This document shows, piece by piece, positions 33,847 through 43,003 of a stretch of DNA of 64,000 nt (within the stretch, counting starts at the first letter, position 1; each line of letters opens with the position of its first letter). A model generated the notes under the pieces. The model searched no databases, was not told where the DNA came from, and worked only from the letters and a program-made list of their open reading frames with translations. The translations under genes were made by a program, and so were the position numbers. Origin of the DNA: Fibrobacterota bacterium. Its GTDB lineage: Bacteria; Fibrobacterota; Chitinivibrionia; Chitinivibrionales; Chitinispirillaceae. Location: assembly GCA_023459055.1 (NCBI GenBank), contig JAEWVR010000030.1, forward strand, positions 1 through 64,000, in the 5' to 3' direction.

Positions 33847-34935
33847 GTGAACGCAGAACGCGAAGGCAGTAAAACCGGCTTTTTCCGGGAAAGCTACGAC
33901 CAAAAAGGTGCTAAAAAAACAGCCCCTGATACGTCTGCTATCCCCGGACCAACTAAAGCCGCGATTGTAATGGTAGCACTTGGTTCTGATGCATCATCAC
34001 AGATTTTTAAAAATCTCAGTGAACTGGAAGTAGAACGTTTGTCAACAGAAATTGCAAAACTTGACAATGTCTCACCTGAAATACGTGAAGCGGTTCTTGA
34101 AGAGTTTCATAATCTGGCAATGGCTCATCAGTATGTCACACAGGGCGGTATTGATTATGCACGGGAGATTCTTGAGTCAGCACTTGGTCCGCGTAAAGCA
34201 AAGGAAATTCTTGAGAAAGTCCAGCAGACTATCAGAACTACAGGATTTAACCTTCTTGAAAACATAGATCCAAAACAGATTGTTAACTTCATACAAAAAG
34301 AACATCCGCAGACAATTGCGCTGCTGCTTGCGCATATGGAAGCAAAAAATGCAGCTCCGATCATTTCGGCATTACCGCAGGAACTGCAAGTTGACGTCGC
34401 GACAAGAATTGCCACAATGGAAAGCATTTCACCGGAAACACTCGATCAGGTTGAGGAAGTACTTGTCAGTCAGATCAAATCACTTTTTGGTGGCGATGTC
34501 TCCGAAATCGGTGGTGTAAAGGCTGTTGCAGAGTTGCTTAATAACGTTGACAGAGGGGCAGAGAAAAATATTCTTGGTAATCTCGAACGTGAAAATCCTG
34601 AACTCGCTACAGAAATCAAGAATCTCATGTTTGTCTTTGAAGATGTTCTTCTGCTTGATGACCGTTCGATGCAACGGGTACTTAAAGAAGTTGACACGAA
34701 GGAACTTTCGATGGCGCTCAAGGGTGCATCCGAGGAGTTGCAGGTCAAGTTCTTCAGAAATATGTCGTCACGTGCTGCGGAAATGATTAAAGAAGATATG
34801 GATTATATGGGCCCGATACGCCTGAAAGATGTTGAAGAGGTACAGCAGCGTATTGTTGACGTAATAAGGCGTCTTGAAGAGGATGGCGAGATCATTATCA
34901 GTGGACGCGGTGGTGAAGAAGACATTGTTGTATAA
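33847..34935 (+). CDS. fliG: Flagellar motor switch protein FliG
   Basis: This 362-residue protein forms part of the C ring and couples the stator to rotation. The N-terminal domain starts with GPTKAAIVMVALGSDASSQIF (about 38-58). The middle domain carries EHPQTIALLLAHM (the EHPQ motif, about 152) and the C-terminal torque helix is RSMQRVLKEVDTKELSMALKGA (about 275-296), with the charged residues expected for stator contact. The start is GTG 33847 after AAGGATATGAAAAC. The first 35 residues are polar and longer than in most FliG. Confidence 0.95.
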   Translation: MNAEREGSKTGFFRESYDQKGAKKTAPDTSAIPGPTKAAIVMVALGSDASSQIFKNLSELEVERLSTEIAKLDNVSPEIREAVLEEFHNLAMAHQYVTQGGIDYAREILESALGPRKAKEILEKVQQTIRTTGFNLLENIDPKQIVNFIQKEHPQTIALLLAHMEAKNAAPIISALPQELQVDVATRIATMESISPETLDQVEEVLVSQIKSLFGGDVSEIGGVKAVAELLNNVDRGAEKNILGNLERENPELATEIKNLMFVFEDVLLLDDRSMQRVLKEVDTKELSMALKGASEELQVKFFRNMSSRAAEMIKEDMDYMGPIRLKDVEEVQQRIVDVIRRLEEDGEIIISGRGGEEDIVV

Positions 34936-34953
34936 AACGGGAGTGTATGATTA

Positions 34954-35796
34954 ATGGAAAATTCACCATTATCACCGGAGAATGTTTCATCATTGATTGA
35001 TCATATGATGAAGTCGAAAGATCCGGCACATGTGGGATTGCGAAAAATTCTGAAGAAAAAGGAGGATGAGGCCCGAAGTTATCAGCTCCATGCTCCTCAA
35101 TTGACAGAATTCGAAACACCCGGTGTTAAAACACGTCATTTGAGTGAAGATGATACAATTATTCTTGAACTAGAAAAGAAAGTGAATGATCTTCAGTTAA
35201 AATTAAAACAGCTTGAAGACAAAGCTGCATCGGCGGAAAAAGATGCGTTTGTAAAAGGACGTAATGAAGGTTTTGCACTTGGAGTAAAGAAAGGCAGTGA
35301 TGAGACCACAGCAAAATATGAAAAGCAGATCACTGCATTGCAGGAAAAAGTGACAGCGTTCATCGAAACATTCGAGAAATCACGTCGTGAACAATTTGAA
35401 AATATTGATCACATACTTTTGAAGCTCGTTTTTGAGATTGCTAAAAAGGTAATTAATGCTGAAGTAAAAACTAACAGGGAATATGTCCTTTCGGTTATAA
35501 AAAAGGCAATTTATTATATAGGGGACAAAGAACGACTTATTGTACGGGTTGCTCCAACGGATTTTGAAATAGTATCAGGAAGAAAAGACTTCTGGCTTCC
35601 GGTTACGGAACGGGTGAAAGAGATTGTAATCGAGAATGATGATCGTATTACGCAGGGTGGGTGCATTATTGAATCGAACTCAGGAACGGTTGATGCGCGT
35701 CTCGGAGTTCAGTTTAAAGAACTTGAAAGTCTTGTTGAAAAAATATGGGAAAATATCAGTGCACCGCAGCAATCTGAAAATGTTCAGGATTCCTGA
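34954..35796 (+). CDS. fliH: Flagellar export regulator FliH
   Basis: This 280-residue cytoplasmic protein binds and restrains the FliI ATPase. A long coiled coil spans about 70-145 (ILELEKKVNDLQLKLKQLEDKAASAEKD and following) with an alanine/glycine patch (KGRNEGFALGVKKG). The C-terminal HrpE/YscL-like domain covers about 150-270 (LKLVFEIAKKVINAEVKTN, then GGCIIESNSGTVDARLGVQFKEL). Both are standard for FliH. The start is ATG 34954, 18 bp after fliG. fliI follows after 73 bp. Confidence 0.92.
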   Translation: MENSPLSPENVSSLIDHMMKSKDPAHVGLRKILKKKEDEARSYQLHAPQLTEFETPGVKTRHLSEDDTIILELEKKVNDLQLKLKQLEDKAASAEKDAFVKGRNEGFALGVKKGSDETTAKYEKQITALQEKVTAFIETFEKSRREQFENIDHILLKLVFEIAKKVINAEVKTNREYVLSVIKKAIYYIGDKERLIVRVAPTDFEIVSGRKDFWLPVTERVKEIVIENDDRITQGGCIIESNSGTVDARLGVQFKELESLVEKIWENISAPQQSENVQDS

Positions 35797-35869
35797 TAGA
35801 TATCAATGCAACACGGTACAGATGCATATCAGTACCAATTAATAATTTCATTACATAAACCGGGCCTGA

Positions 35870-37213
35870 ATGAAGACACTACCTATGAATGCAGAACTTA
35901 GATTTCAACCCTATGTTCAGGCGATAACATCATCAGAACCCATACAGGTTTATGGGAAAATTACTGAAGTAATAGGTTTACTTATTGAGTCAACCGGTCC
36001 GGCGGCGTCGGTCGGGGATGTCTGTTTGCTTGAAAAAGGTGGCATTGTTACTGGCCGCGCAGAAGTGGTCGGGTTCCGTCAGGATCGTACATTACTAATG
36101 CCGCTTGGATCTATTGAGGGAATTCATCCCGGACTAAATGTTATTGGTACAAAAAAACCACTGATGATAGGAATTGGTCACGGATTGACTGGAAGAGTAC
36201 TTGATGGACTTGGAAATCCACTTGATAATAAGGGGCCGGTCAATGTTGACAAGTACAGATCTGTGTTCTCTGCAATACCAAACCCTCTTCTGAGAAAAAG
36301 AATTTCAGAACCTTTTCAGACAGGTATTCGTGCAATAGATTCCCTGATTACAATAGGGAAAGGGCAGCGAATGGGAATATTTGCAGGAAGCGGCGTCGGC
36401 AAAAGTGTGCTTCTTGGCATGATGGCCAAAAATTGTAAATCGGATATTAACGTCATAGCCCTTATCGGTGAACGGGGAAGAGAAGTTCGCGAGTTTATTG
36501 AACGGGATCTTGGTGAGGAGGGACTGAAACGTTCTGTCCTTGTCGTTGCAACATCCGATCAACCGGCATTAATACGCTTGAAGGGTGCAATGGTTGCTGC
36601 TGCGATTGCTGAATTTTTCAGGGATCTTGGGAAAGATGTTTTGTTTCTTGTCGATTCTGTAACACGTCTTGCCCAGGCACAGCGAGAAATAGGTCTTGCG
36701 ATAGGGGAGCCGCCGGCGACAAAAGGGTATACTCCATCAGTATTTTCAATGCTGCCGAAATTTCTTGAACGCGCAGGTACTTCAGAACAGGGTGCGATTA
36801 CAGGTCTTTTCACCGTGCTTGTTGATGGTGATGATATGGATGAACCGATTGCCGATGCAGCGAGGAGTATACTGGACGGACATATTGTATTGTCAAGAAA
36901 ACTCGCCCACAGGAATCACTTTCCTGCTATTGATGTACTGGAAAGCATATCACGTTGCATGTCTGATGTCATTAAGGATGATCATAAAAAAATGTCTGGG
37001 TATGTCAAGGATTATATGGCTGCATACCGGGAAAACGAGGATCTGATCCAGATTGGAGCATACGCGCCCGGATCAAGCGATCGGGTAGACAAATCAATTA
37101 AAATAAACGATTCCCTTATCAGCTTCCTGCGACAGGATCGGAATGAAAAATCAACTATGGAATCAAGCAACGCAAAAGTTAAGGAAATATTAAAAGTCAT
37201 CGGGATAAAGTAA
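35870..37213 (+). CDS. fliI: Flagellum-specific export ATPase FliI
   Basis: This 447-residue AAA-like hexameric ATPase is related to the F1 beta subunit and energises export of flagellar proteins. The Walker A is GIFAGSGVGKSVL (about 168-180), GERGREVREF follows, and the Walker B region is DVLFLVDSVTRLAQAQREIGLA. PPATKGYTPSVFSMLPKFLERAG is diagnostic of FliI. The start is ATG 35870 or ATG 35885; neither has a strong binding site. The stop codon abuts the ATG of fliJ. Confidence 0.95.
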   Translation: MKTLPMNAELRFQPYVQAITSSEPIQVYGKITEVIGLLIESTGPAASVGDVCLLEKGGIVTGRAEVVGFRQDRTLLMPLGSIEGIHPGLNVIGTKKPLMIGIGHGLTGRVLDGLGNPLDNKGPVNVDKYRSVFSAIPNPLLRKRISEPFQTGIRAIDSLITIGKGQRMGIFAGSGVGKSVLLGMMAKNCKSDINVIALIGERGREVREFIERDLGEEGLKRSVLVVATSDQPALIRLKGAMVAAAIAEFFRDLGKDVLFLVDSVTRLAQAQREIGLAIGEPPATKGYTPSVFSMLPKFLERAGTSEQGAITGLFTVLVDGDDMDEPIADAARSILDGHIVLSRKLAHRNHFPAIDVLESISRCMSDVIKDDHKKMSGYVKDYMAAYRENEDLIQIGAYAPGSSDRVDKSIKINDSLISFLRQDRNEKSTMESSNAKVKEILKVIGIK

Positions 37214-37660
37214 ATGAACAGATTCAGGTTCAGACTCGAGGTGTTGCTTGATCTGAGGAAAAAAAAAGAGGAGAAGATCAAGCTTGCACTTGCTGAAAAA
37301 AATAATCAGATACTAAGTGCCCAAAAACTGGTAAATGAACTGCATGATGGATTAAAGGCCTTTCAGGAAAATGAAAAAACATCACGCAGGGAACATCTTG
37401 ATCCGGTTATGCTTCGCTATTCAATAACCTATCGCTATGCACTGAAGAAAAAATTGACTGACGCAATAAGACAGGTTGATGATCTAAAAGCTGAAGCTTT
37501 CAGGATACAGAAAGAACTGGTTATCGCAACACAGAAGCGTAAAGCTGTAGAAATCGTAAAGGAAAAACGTCTGATTGAGTGGAAACGGAAAAATCATATT
37601 GTCGAACAAAATTTCAATGATGATATTTCGCAGCAGGCATTTATCCGGAACAAGTCATGA
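37214..37660 (+). CDS. fliJ: Flagellar export chaperone FliJ
   Basis: This 148-residue protein is predicted to be almost entirely coiled coil. The opening FRFRLEVLLDLRKKKEEKIKLALAEKNN fits FliJ, a stalk-like subunit that helps FliI work and carries rod/hook export chaperone functions. Its start codon directly follows the fliI stop, and its TGA overlaps the ATG of the next gene (ATGA), so fliI, fliJ and the large protein are translationally linked. Confidence 0.9.
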   Translation: MNRFRFRLEVLLDLRKKKEEKIKLALAEKNNQILSAQKLVNELHDGLKAFQENEKTSRREHLDPVMLRYSITYRYALKKKLTDAIRQVDDLKAEAFRIQKELVIATQKRKAVEIVKEKRLIEWKRKNHIVEQNFNDDISQQAFIRNKS

Positions 37661-40600
37661 GACACTTAAATACAATGAAGTTAAAACTGTATATCGTAAT
37701 ACTTATTGCGTTAACAGGCGTTTTTAACAGCAATGCCGGATCAAGTTCCCGGACACAATTTACTGTATTGGGTGATGGCGTTTCAGATTCTGGAGTTGTC
37801 AATGATAACGGAATTACTCTTGCTATAAAAGAATTCAGGGATGTAAAGATATTCGGTGATTCCATTCCTGATATATCTGGCTCCGCAGTCGCGTCTGACA
37901 TAATTCATAAACGTGATACGATGATAATCTTTACTGCTGATACAGTAAGTGATGGCGTATATTATCGCAAATTTACAATCAATCAGAGTAGTTTACAGAC
38001 TCAGGGAAGTAACTGGGTGAAGTTCTGTAATGCGTCGTTTTCGCAGGAAACTTTTTTTCATGTTGACAGCGGGAAGAGCGGTTATCTTGTATCATATATA
38101 CGTAAAGGTTCCTCGAACAAAAACTATTTACAGGCACATAATGGCAAAGTATCACTCGATATTGACTCCGCAGGTAATAAAAATTTGTTGTTTTCAAGTC
38201 AATGTGCCATGGATAATGATACATTTCTTATTATGTATAGCAACGATGTGTCTTTAATGAAGGTCTGTAAAGTATATTCTTCGGGAGATTTCATAACAAA
38301 AATAAGTGAAACAACTGTTGCAACAGATTCTGGATCGACGGGAAATTCTTTGATGACAAGTACGATTTCCTTTGATGGTAGCGGAACTATTCTTGCATGC
38401 TGGGATCGTGGTTCACCGTATGGTGTAAAAAAACTTCACTATACCTTTTTAAACCGGGCTTTAACTACCCTTATTGCCAACGATTCAATAGACCAGACTA
38501 TCGGGAATTCAACTTTCTATTACAATAATGTTGCCGGTGTGGCACCATATAGCGCTCAGAAGTTTGCTGTGTTTTTCTGGGATGTAAACGCACTTTATCT
38601 CAGCAGGATTGGATTGGATGGTGGTGCGTTAGATACAAACACAGAAATTATTGCAAATGGAACTATGCGTTTCTGTGCAGCATCATCGTCTAAGAACTAT
38701 GTATATGTAATGTGTAAAGGTGACATTGATGGTAACGGTATCAGCGGCATTGAGGGAATCCGGTATCCATTGATTAACGGATCATTAGGTGTTGGAGATA
38801 CAATCAGCAATTCAGATCCGTTATCGAATGTTAATATATCTGATATTTATAGTGCAATAATCAATTGCACCATTGACACATCCGGGACAATCGGCGCTGT
38901 CTGGAAACACGGTAACCGTTGCAAGGGTTCTGTGCTTGCGTATCGGGGCGTTCGTTATAAAAGTGGCTATTGGACATCCCCGGTTGAATCATTGAATGTT
39001 AGTGATGGGGATTCTATCCGGTTTTACCCATCCGAAATACTGATCTCCAGTGAAAGTTCATGGTACGTTGAGGATTCGATCAGAATGGGGTGTACCATTG
39101 AACAGTGTAAGAATGCCCAATGGAACTCGTTCTCTGATATGCCGCTGCTTGAATCACTCAAAACCACATGCAGGTATTATCAGTACAGAGTAAAAATCAA
39201 CAGGAAAACGGGAAGCACTTATGACTCTATTACAACACCGGTTGTGACTTCAGTTACTGTTCCGTGGAATGTGAAACCGGTACTTGTAGCACTTGACTCT
39301 ATTGGAATAAGAGGCAGCATACGAAATGGTGTTACATTCGGAACAACATACACTGTTTTGTCAAGACTTGACACAGTCTATCCATTCATGAGAATCAGGG
39401 ATCAGGATAATGGGGATATGGTTAGCTACAGTGCCACATGGCCTGCATCAGGCGAACAGTTATCATATACAAGCAACGGACTTGAACGAAGTGTTTCGCC
39501 ATTGACACTATTGCCGTTACCTTATGATACGGTTGTCAGTTGCCAGATTAACGTAAGGGATTTTCAGGGATGGAATGCTCAGAGCCGCTCAATTAATCTG
39601 GTCAGTCGTAATTCACTTCCACGAATCACTAGTAAAATCAAACAGTCCGGTAAAAACGATACTATCATGATTAACAGTGACAGGTTGCTGACGTTACAGG
39701 AAGAGGATACTGTATATATTAATTATTCAGTATCTGACACAAATGATGCATCTGCAGTCTATGGGAAAATAAAGCGACAAAACGGCATAATCTATCAAAC
39801 AATAGATTCAACACAAACAAGTGGTGTCTATCGTCTGCTATGCAGATCTGTTACTCCCGTAGATACAGCGAAGTATCTTGTTGATGTATCCGATCCTGAT
39901 ACATCATATGGATACAGATTATCACTTGTCATCAATCATAAGCCGGTGATTGATTCGATAGCATACATGGGAAAAAGTGCAAGACATAATGACACTATCA
40001 GAATAAAAGCAGGTTTACCCATCACGTTCAGGATGCATGTTGATGACAGGAATCTTGACTTCTGGGATACACTTCACTGCACAATGTCTACGAAGTCAAG
40101 TAACCAGTCTACTGTCAGTGTGTCGGCAGTGAATCCGTTTACTTTTATTCCTCTGGCAGGGGATTCAATAATTAGATTTTTTGTAGTTGATAAATATGGA
40201 AGAACTGATAGTACTATAGTGTATGTAAAAATGCCATGGTTCGAGACGGATACTTTAAAAAATCCACTGTATCGTCGTGCACTGGATACCTTGCTAAAAG
40301 GGGTCTCACTGATTGATAAAAGTACGGTTGGGGATACTGTTGTCATTCCACTTCTCAACACTGGAAATGATACCATGTACATTACAGGATGCTCATTTGG
40401 AAATGCAAAAAATAAATGGCTGACAGCAATTTTACTAAAGGATACGGTACGTCTAACTGATGCATTTACTACTATAGCAGCATTAAAACCAATGGTTGCA
40501 GAAAGTCTTGTACTTGAATTTTCGGCTTATCAGTTAAGTGGTGACAGCGTTGAGTATGATACTGTAATAATAACAACGGATGATCCGGCTCATGATACGA

Positions 40601-42204
40601 TACTGATTCCAGTGCGATTTGAGTATAATGATCTGCCGGTAATAGTATCTGTAGAACCTGATTATATTGCAGACAGGCCATATTGGGCGCTTGGCAAAAA
40701 AATGACAATGAACGGAAAACCATTTCCTCCCCATGCTGCAATACAAATATCATTTTCTGAGCCAATGGATTCAGTATCTGCGCTTACTGCAATTACAGTC
40801 TACAGCGTTTATGATTCTGTAAAACAGAAAAATCTCGTTCCGATACCATTGAACCACATATGGGTACAGAACTATACAAAACTGCGCCTTGTTCCTGAAT
40901 ATACTATGTCAAGCAGTACCTATGGATTCACACCGCCATCAGGGCTTTTTATAGCGACTGACTCAATTGCATTGAACATAACCAGTACGTTAAAAGATAA
41001 AGCCGTAACGCCATCAGGACCAAATATGCTTGACATACAAAGACTCTATCGCAGGTCGGTGATTGCTGATACAACACTGCACATGAAAATTGACAGTGTA
41101 AATTTCACACTTATTGGCATCACACCGGATGTGGGGGATTCACAGATCGTTTCGAAAAAACCGGAAATTACATTAACCTTTTCAGCGCCGATCTATGCCC
41201 GTACCGTTGATACGTCAAAGGTTGACAATAAAACATTGATAGTACGCTCCCGGTACAATGACGGTCAACAGCTTACTTTTGATTCAATATATAACGGCAC
41301 GAACAGTGTAACATTCCGCTTATCCCGAAATCTTTTTTATAACGATTCTGTAACGTGTCTGTATAAAAGTGTTTCGGTCAGGAATACAAGTGGTTATTCT
41401 ATTGATAAAAACAGAAACGGTATTCCGGCTGCGGATTATGATTCCCTGTCAAATGAAGATGATGTACAATGGCAGTACAACGTTAAGAATATCAGGCTGT
41501 TGAGTGCAGCACCTTTGAATGGCAGTGTCTCAAAATCCATATCTCCTCAGGTGGTTCTTACATTCAGTGAACCGGTGTGGGCCGGTTCATTTGATACAAG
41601 TTTACTGAGTGGCAATAGAAGCATATCCATACAGTCGGTGTATTCAACAAAACCTGGAAGCTTTACATCAATACAATATTCTGCAGACAGTACCAGTATA
41701 ATCCTGCAACCATCAGAGAAGTATTTCAGTAACGACAGTATCAGATGTACATTTGCGGGATTTAATAAAAAGTATTCCTATAATGCAGCAGACAATCTCC
41801 CGCGTGATACCGCTGAATCATTTGGTTATTTCTCATGGTATTTTTTGACATCCAATATGGGGTTTTATACATTTCCAAATCCTTACAAACCGGGAAAAGA
41901 TCCACGACATTGCAGTACCGGCGGACCTTGTGGTATATGGTTCAAAAATCTTCATACTCTAAAAAGAGGTGTAAATGATATTGCCATAAGGATATATGAT
42001 ATGAATGCAAATGTGATACTTGATACAAAACAAAAAATTGGTCTTATACACTTTGAAACCGGAAATTCACAAAGCATTCCACAGTGGTTGTGGGACACCC
42101 GTAATATGAAAGGTGAACTTGTTGCTTCCGGCCTCTATATGTATGCAATATTTGACAAAAATGGAAAGATACTTGTCAAAGATAAACTGGTTATTGTCAG
42201 GTGA
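37657..42204 (+). CDS. Large exported protein with Ig-like regions and a FlgD-like C-terminal domain
   Basis: This 1515-residue protein has a signal peptide near the N-terminus (KLKLYIVILIALTGVFNSNAG), using ATG 37657 or ATG 37675. No enzyme domain is visible. About 1020-1140 and 1170-1290 resemble bacterial Ig-like (Big_5) segments (IQISFSEPMDSVSALTAITV; LTFSAPIYARTVDTSKV), and a third lies near 1300 (VVLTFSEPVWAGSF). The last 110 residues (TFPNPYKPG, IRIYDMNANVILDTKQ, WLWDTRNMKGELVASGLYMY) resemble a FlgD-Ig or FCB-type C-terminal domain. Coupling to fliJ through an ATGA overlap is unexpected and suggests a structure linked to the flagellum, or simply read-through expression. The function is unknown. 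Confidence 0.75.
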   Translation: MRHLNTMKLKLYIVILIALTGVFNSNAGSSSRTQFTVLGDGVSDSGVVNDNGITLAIKEFRDVKIFGDSIPDISGSAVASDIIHKRDTMIIFTADTVSDGVYYRKFTINQSSLQTQGSNWVKFCNASFSQETFFHVDSGKSGYLVSYIRKGSSNKNYLQAHNGKVSLDIDSAGNKNLLFSSQCAMDNDTFLIMYSNDVSLMKVCKVYSSGDFITKISETTVATDSGSTGNSLMTSTISFDGSGTILACWDRGSPYGVKKLHYTFLNRALTTLIANDSIDQTIGNSTFYYNNVAGVAPYSAQKFAVFFWDVNALYLSRIGLDGGALDTNTEIIANGTMRFCAASSSKNYVYVMCKGDIDGNGISGIEGIRYPLINGSLGVGDTISNSDPLSNVNISDIYSAIINCTIDTSGTIGAVWKHGNRCKGSVLAYRGVRYKSGYWTSPVESLNVSDGDSIRFYPSEILISSESSWYVEDSIRMGCTIEQCKNAQWNSFSDMPLLESLKTTCRYYQYRVKINRKTGSTYDSITTPVVTSVTVPWNVKPVLVALDSIGIRGSIRNGVTFGTTYTVLSRLDTVYPFMRIRDQDNGDMVSYSATWPASGEQLSYTSNGLERSVSPLTLLPLPYDTVVSCQINVRDFQGWNAQSRSINLVSRNSLPRITSKIKQSGKNDTIMINSDRLLTLQEEDTVYINYSVSDTNDASAVYGKIKRQNGIIYQTIDSTQTSGVYRLLCRSVTPVDTAKYLVDVSDPDTSYGYRLSLVINHKPVIDSIAYMGKSARHNDTIRIKAGLPITFRMHVDDRNLDFWDTLHCTMSTKSSNQSTVSVSAVNPFTFIPLAGDSIIRFFVVDKYGRTDSTIVYVKMPWFETDTLKNPLYRRALDTLLKGVSLIDKSTVGDTVVIPLLNTGNDTMYITGCSFGNAKNKWLTAILLKDTVRLTDAFTTIAALKPMVAESLVLEFSAYQLSGDSVEYDTVIITTDDPAHDTILIPVRFEYNDLPVIVSVEPDYIADRPYWALGKKMTMNGKPFPPHAAIQISFSEPMDSVSALTAITVYSVYDSVKQKNLVPIPLNHIWVQNYTKLRLVPEYTMSSSTYGFTPPSGLFIATDSIALNITSTLKDKAVTPSGPNMLDIQRLYRRSVIADTTLHMKIDSVNFTLIGITPDVGDSQIVSKKPEITLTFSAPIYARTVDTSKVDNKTLIVRSRYNDGQQLTFDSIYNGTNSVTFRLSRNLFYNDSVTCLYKSVSVRNTSGYSIDKNRNGIPAADYDSLSNEDDVQWQYNVKNIRLLSAAPLNGSVSKSISPQVVLTFSEPVWAGSFDTSLLSGNRSISIQSVYSTKPGSFTSIQYSADSTSIILQPSEKYFSNDSIRCTFAGFNKKYSYNAADNLPRDTAESFGYFSWYFLTSNMGFYTFPNPYKPGKDPRHCSTGGPCGIWFKNLHTLKRGVNDIAIRIYDMNANVILDTKQKIGLIHFETGNSQSIPQWLWDTRNMKGELVASGLYMYAIFDKNGKILVKDKLVIVR

Positions 42205-42287
42205 TACCGTCAAACCGCAATAACCATATGAATTTCATAGGTATCCAGCAGGACGGTATCTGTAATAAAAAATGGTGTATCAATCAA

Positions 42288-42755
42288 TCAGAATGAAATC
42301 TCAAGAATCCTGTAATGCAGCGTGCCCCGGGGAATTTTAATCGAAACATCATCACCAACTTTTTTCCCGATAAGTGCTTTGCCGATTGGGGAGTTGAGAG
42401 ATACTTTTTCATCAGTGGTGCCGGCGTCCATGTCGGAAACTACATGAAGTGTTTCAACTTCACCATCATCATCCTGAACCTTGACCTTGGTTCCCATAAT
42501 CACTTTATCGGCAACCATGTTGGATGTGTCGATGATTTGTGCCCTTGCAATTCGATCCCGAAGGTATGCAAGCTGTCCCTCCAGAAATCCCAAACGTTCT
42601 CTTCCTGCATGATAATCAGCATTTTCCTTTAGATCTCCATGGCTGCGTGCTAATTCAATGCGTGCAACAACCAAAGGTTTCTCAGCCATCAGTTCCGCTA
42701 ATTTGGCGTTAAGTTCATCAAGATTTTCTTTAGTCAGAAGAATAGTATCGCTCAT
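42288..42755 (-). CDS. greA: Transcription elongation factor GreA
   Basis: This 155-residue RNA polymerase cofactor stimulates cleavage of backtracked transcripts. The N-terminal coiled coil has the acidic tip (about 40-48, HGDLKENADYHAG, which matches GDLSENAEYxAA). The C-terminal FKBP-like domain ends with SPIGKALIGKKVGDDVSIKIP. The length fits. I chose ATG 42755 (MSDTILL), spaced 5 bp from AAAGGA, over the adjacent ATG 42758 and an upstream frame start at 42815. It converges with the large protein gene. Confidence 0.95.
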   Translation of the reverse strand: MSDTILLTKENLDELNAKLAELMAEKPLVVARIELARSHGDLKENADYHAGRERLGFLEGQLAYLRDRIARAQIIDTSNMVADKVIMGTKVKVQDDDGEVETLHVVSDMDAGTTDEKVSLNSPIGKALIGKKVGDDVSIKIPRGTLHYRILEISF

Positions 42756-43003
42756 CATTATCCTTTTTGAAATATGGTATATCCCTAAAATAGTTGCATT
42801 AAAAGCTAAATGCAACTCATAAAATCAGCAGAGAGCAAGATGTGTAGCCATAATCAGTTGCCGGTAGCAGGGATTGGGTTCTATAATGTTGATAATGGTT
42901 AAATTTTAGAATAGAATACACTGCAGTTGCTTAAACATTAATCCACTCAATTCTTTTGCAATCTCATTCATCACCTATTAAAGGTTCACCCGACTTCACT
43001 GGC

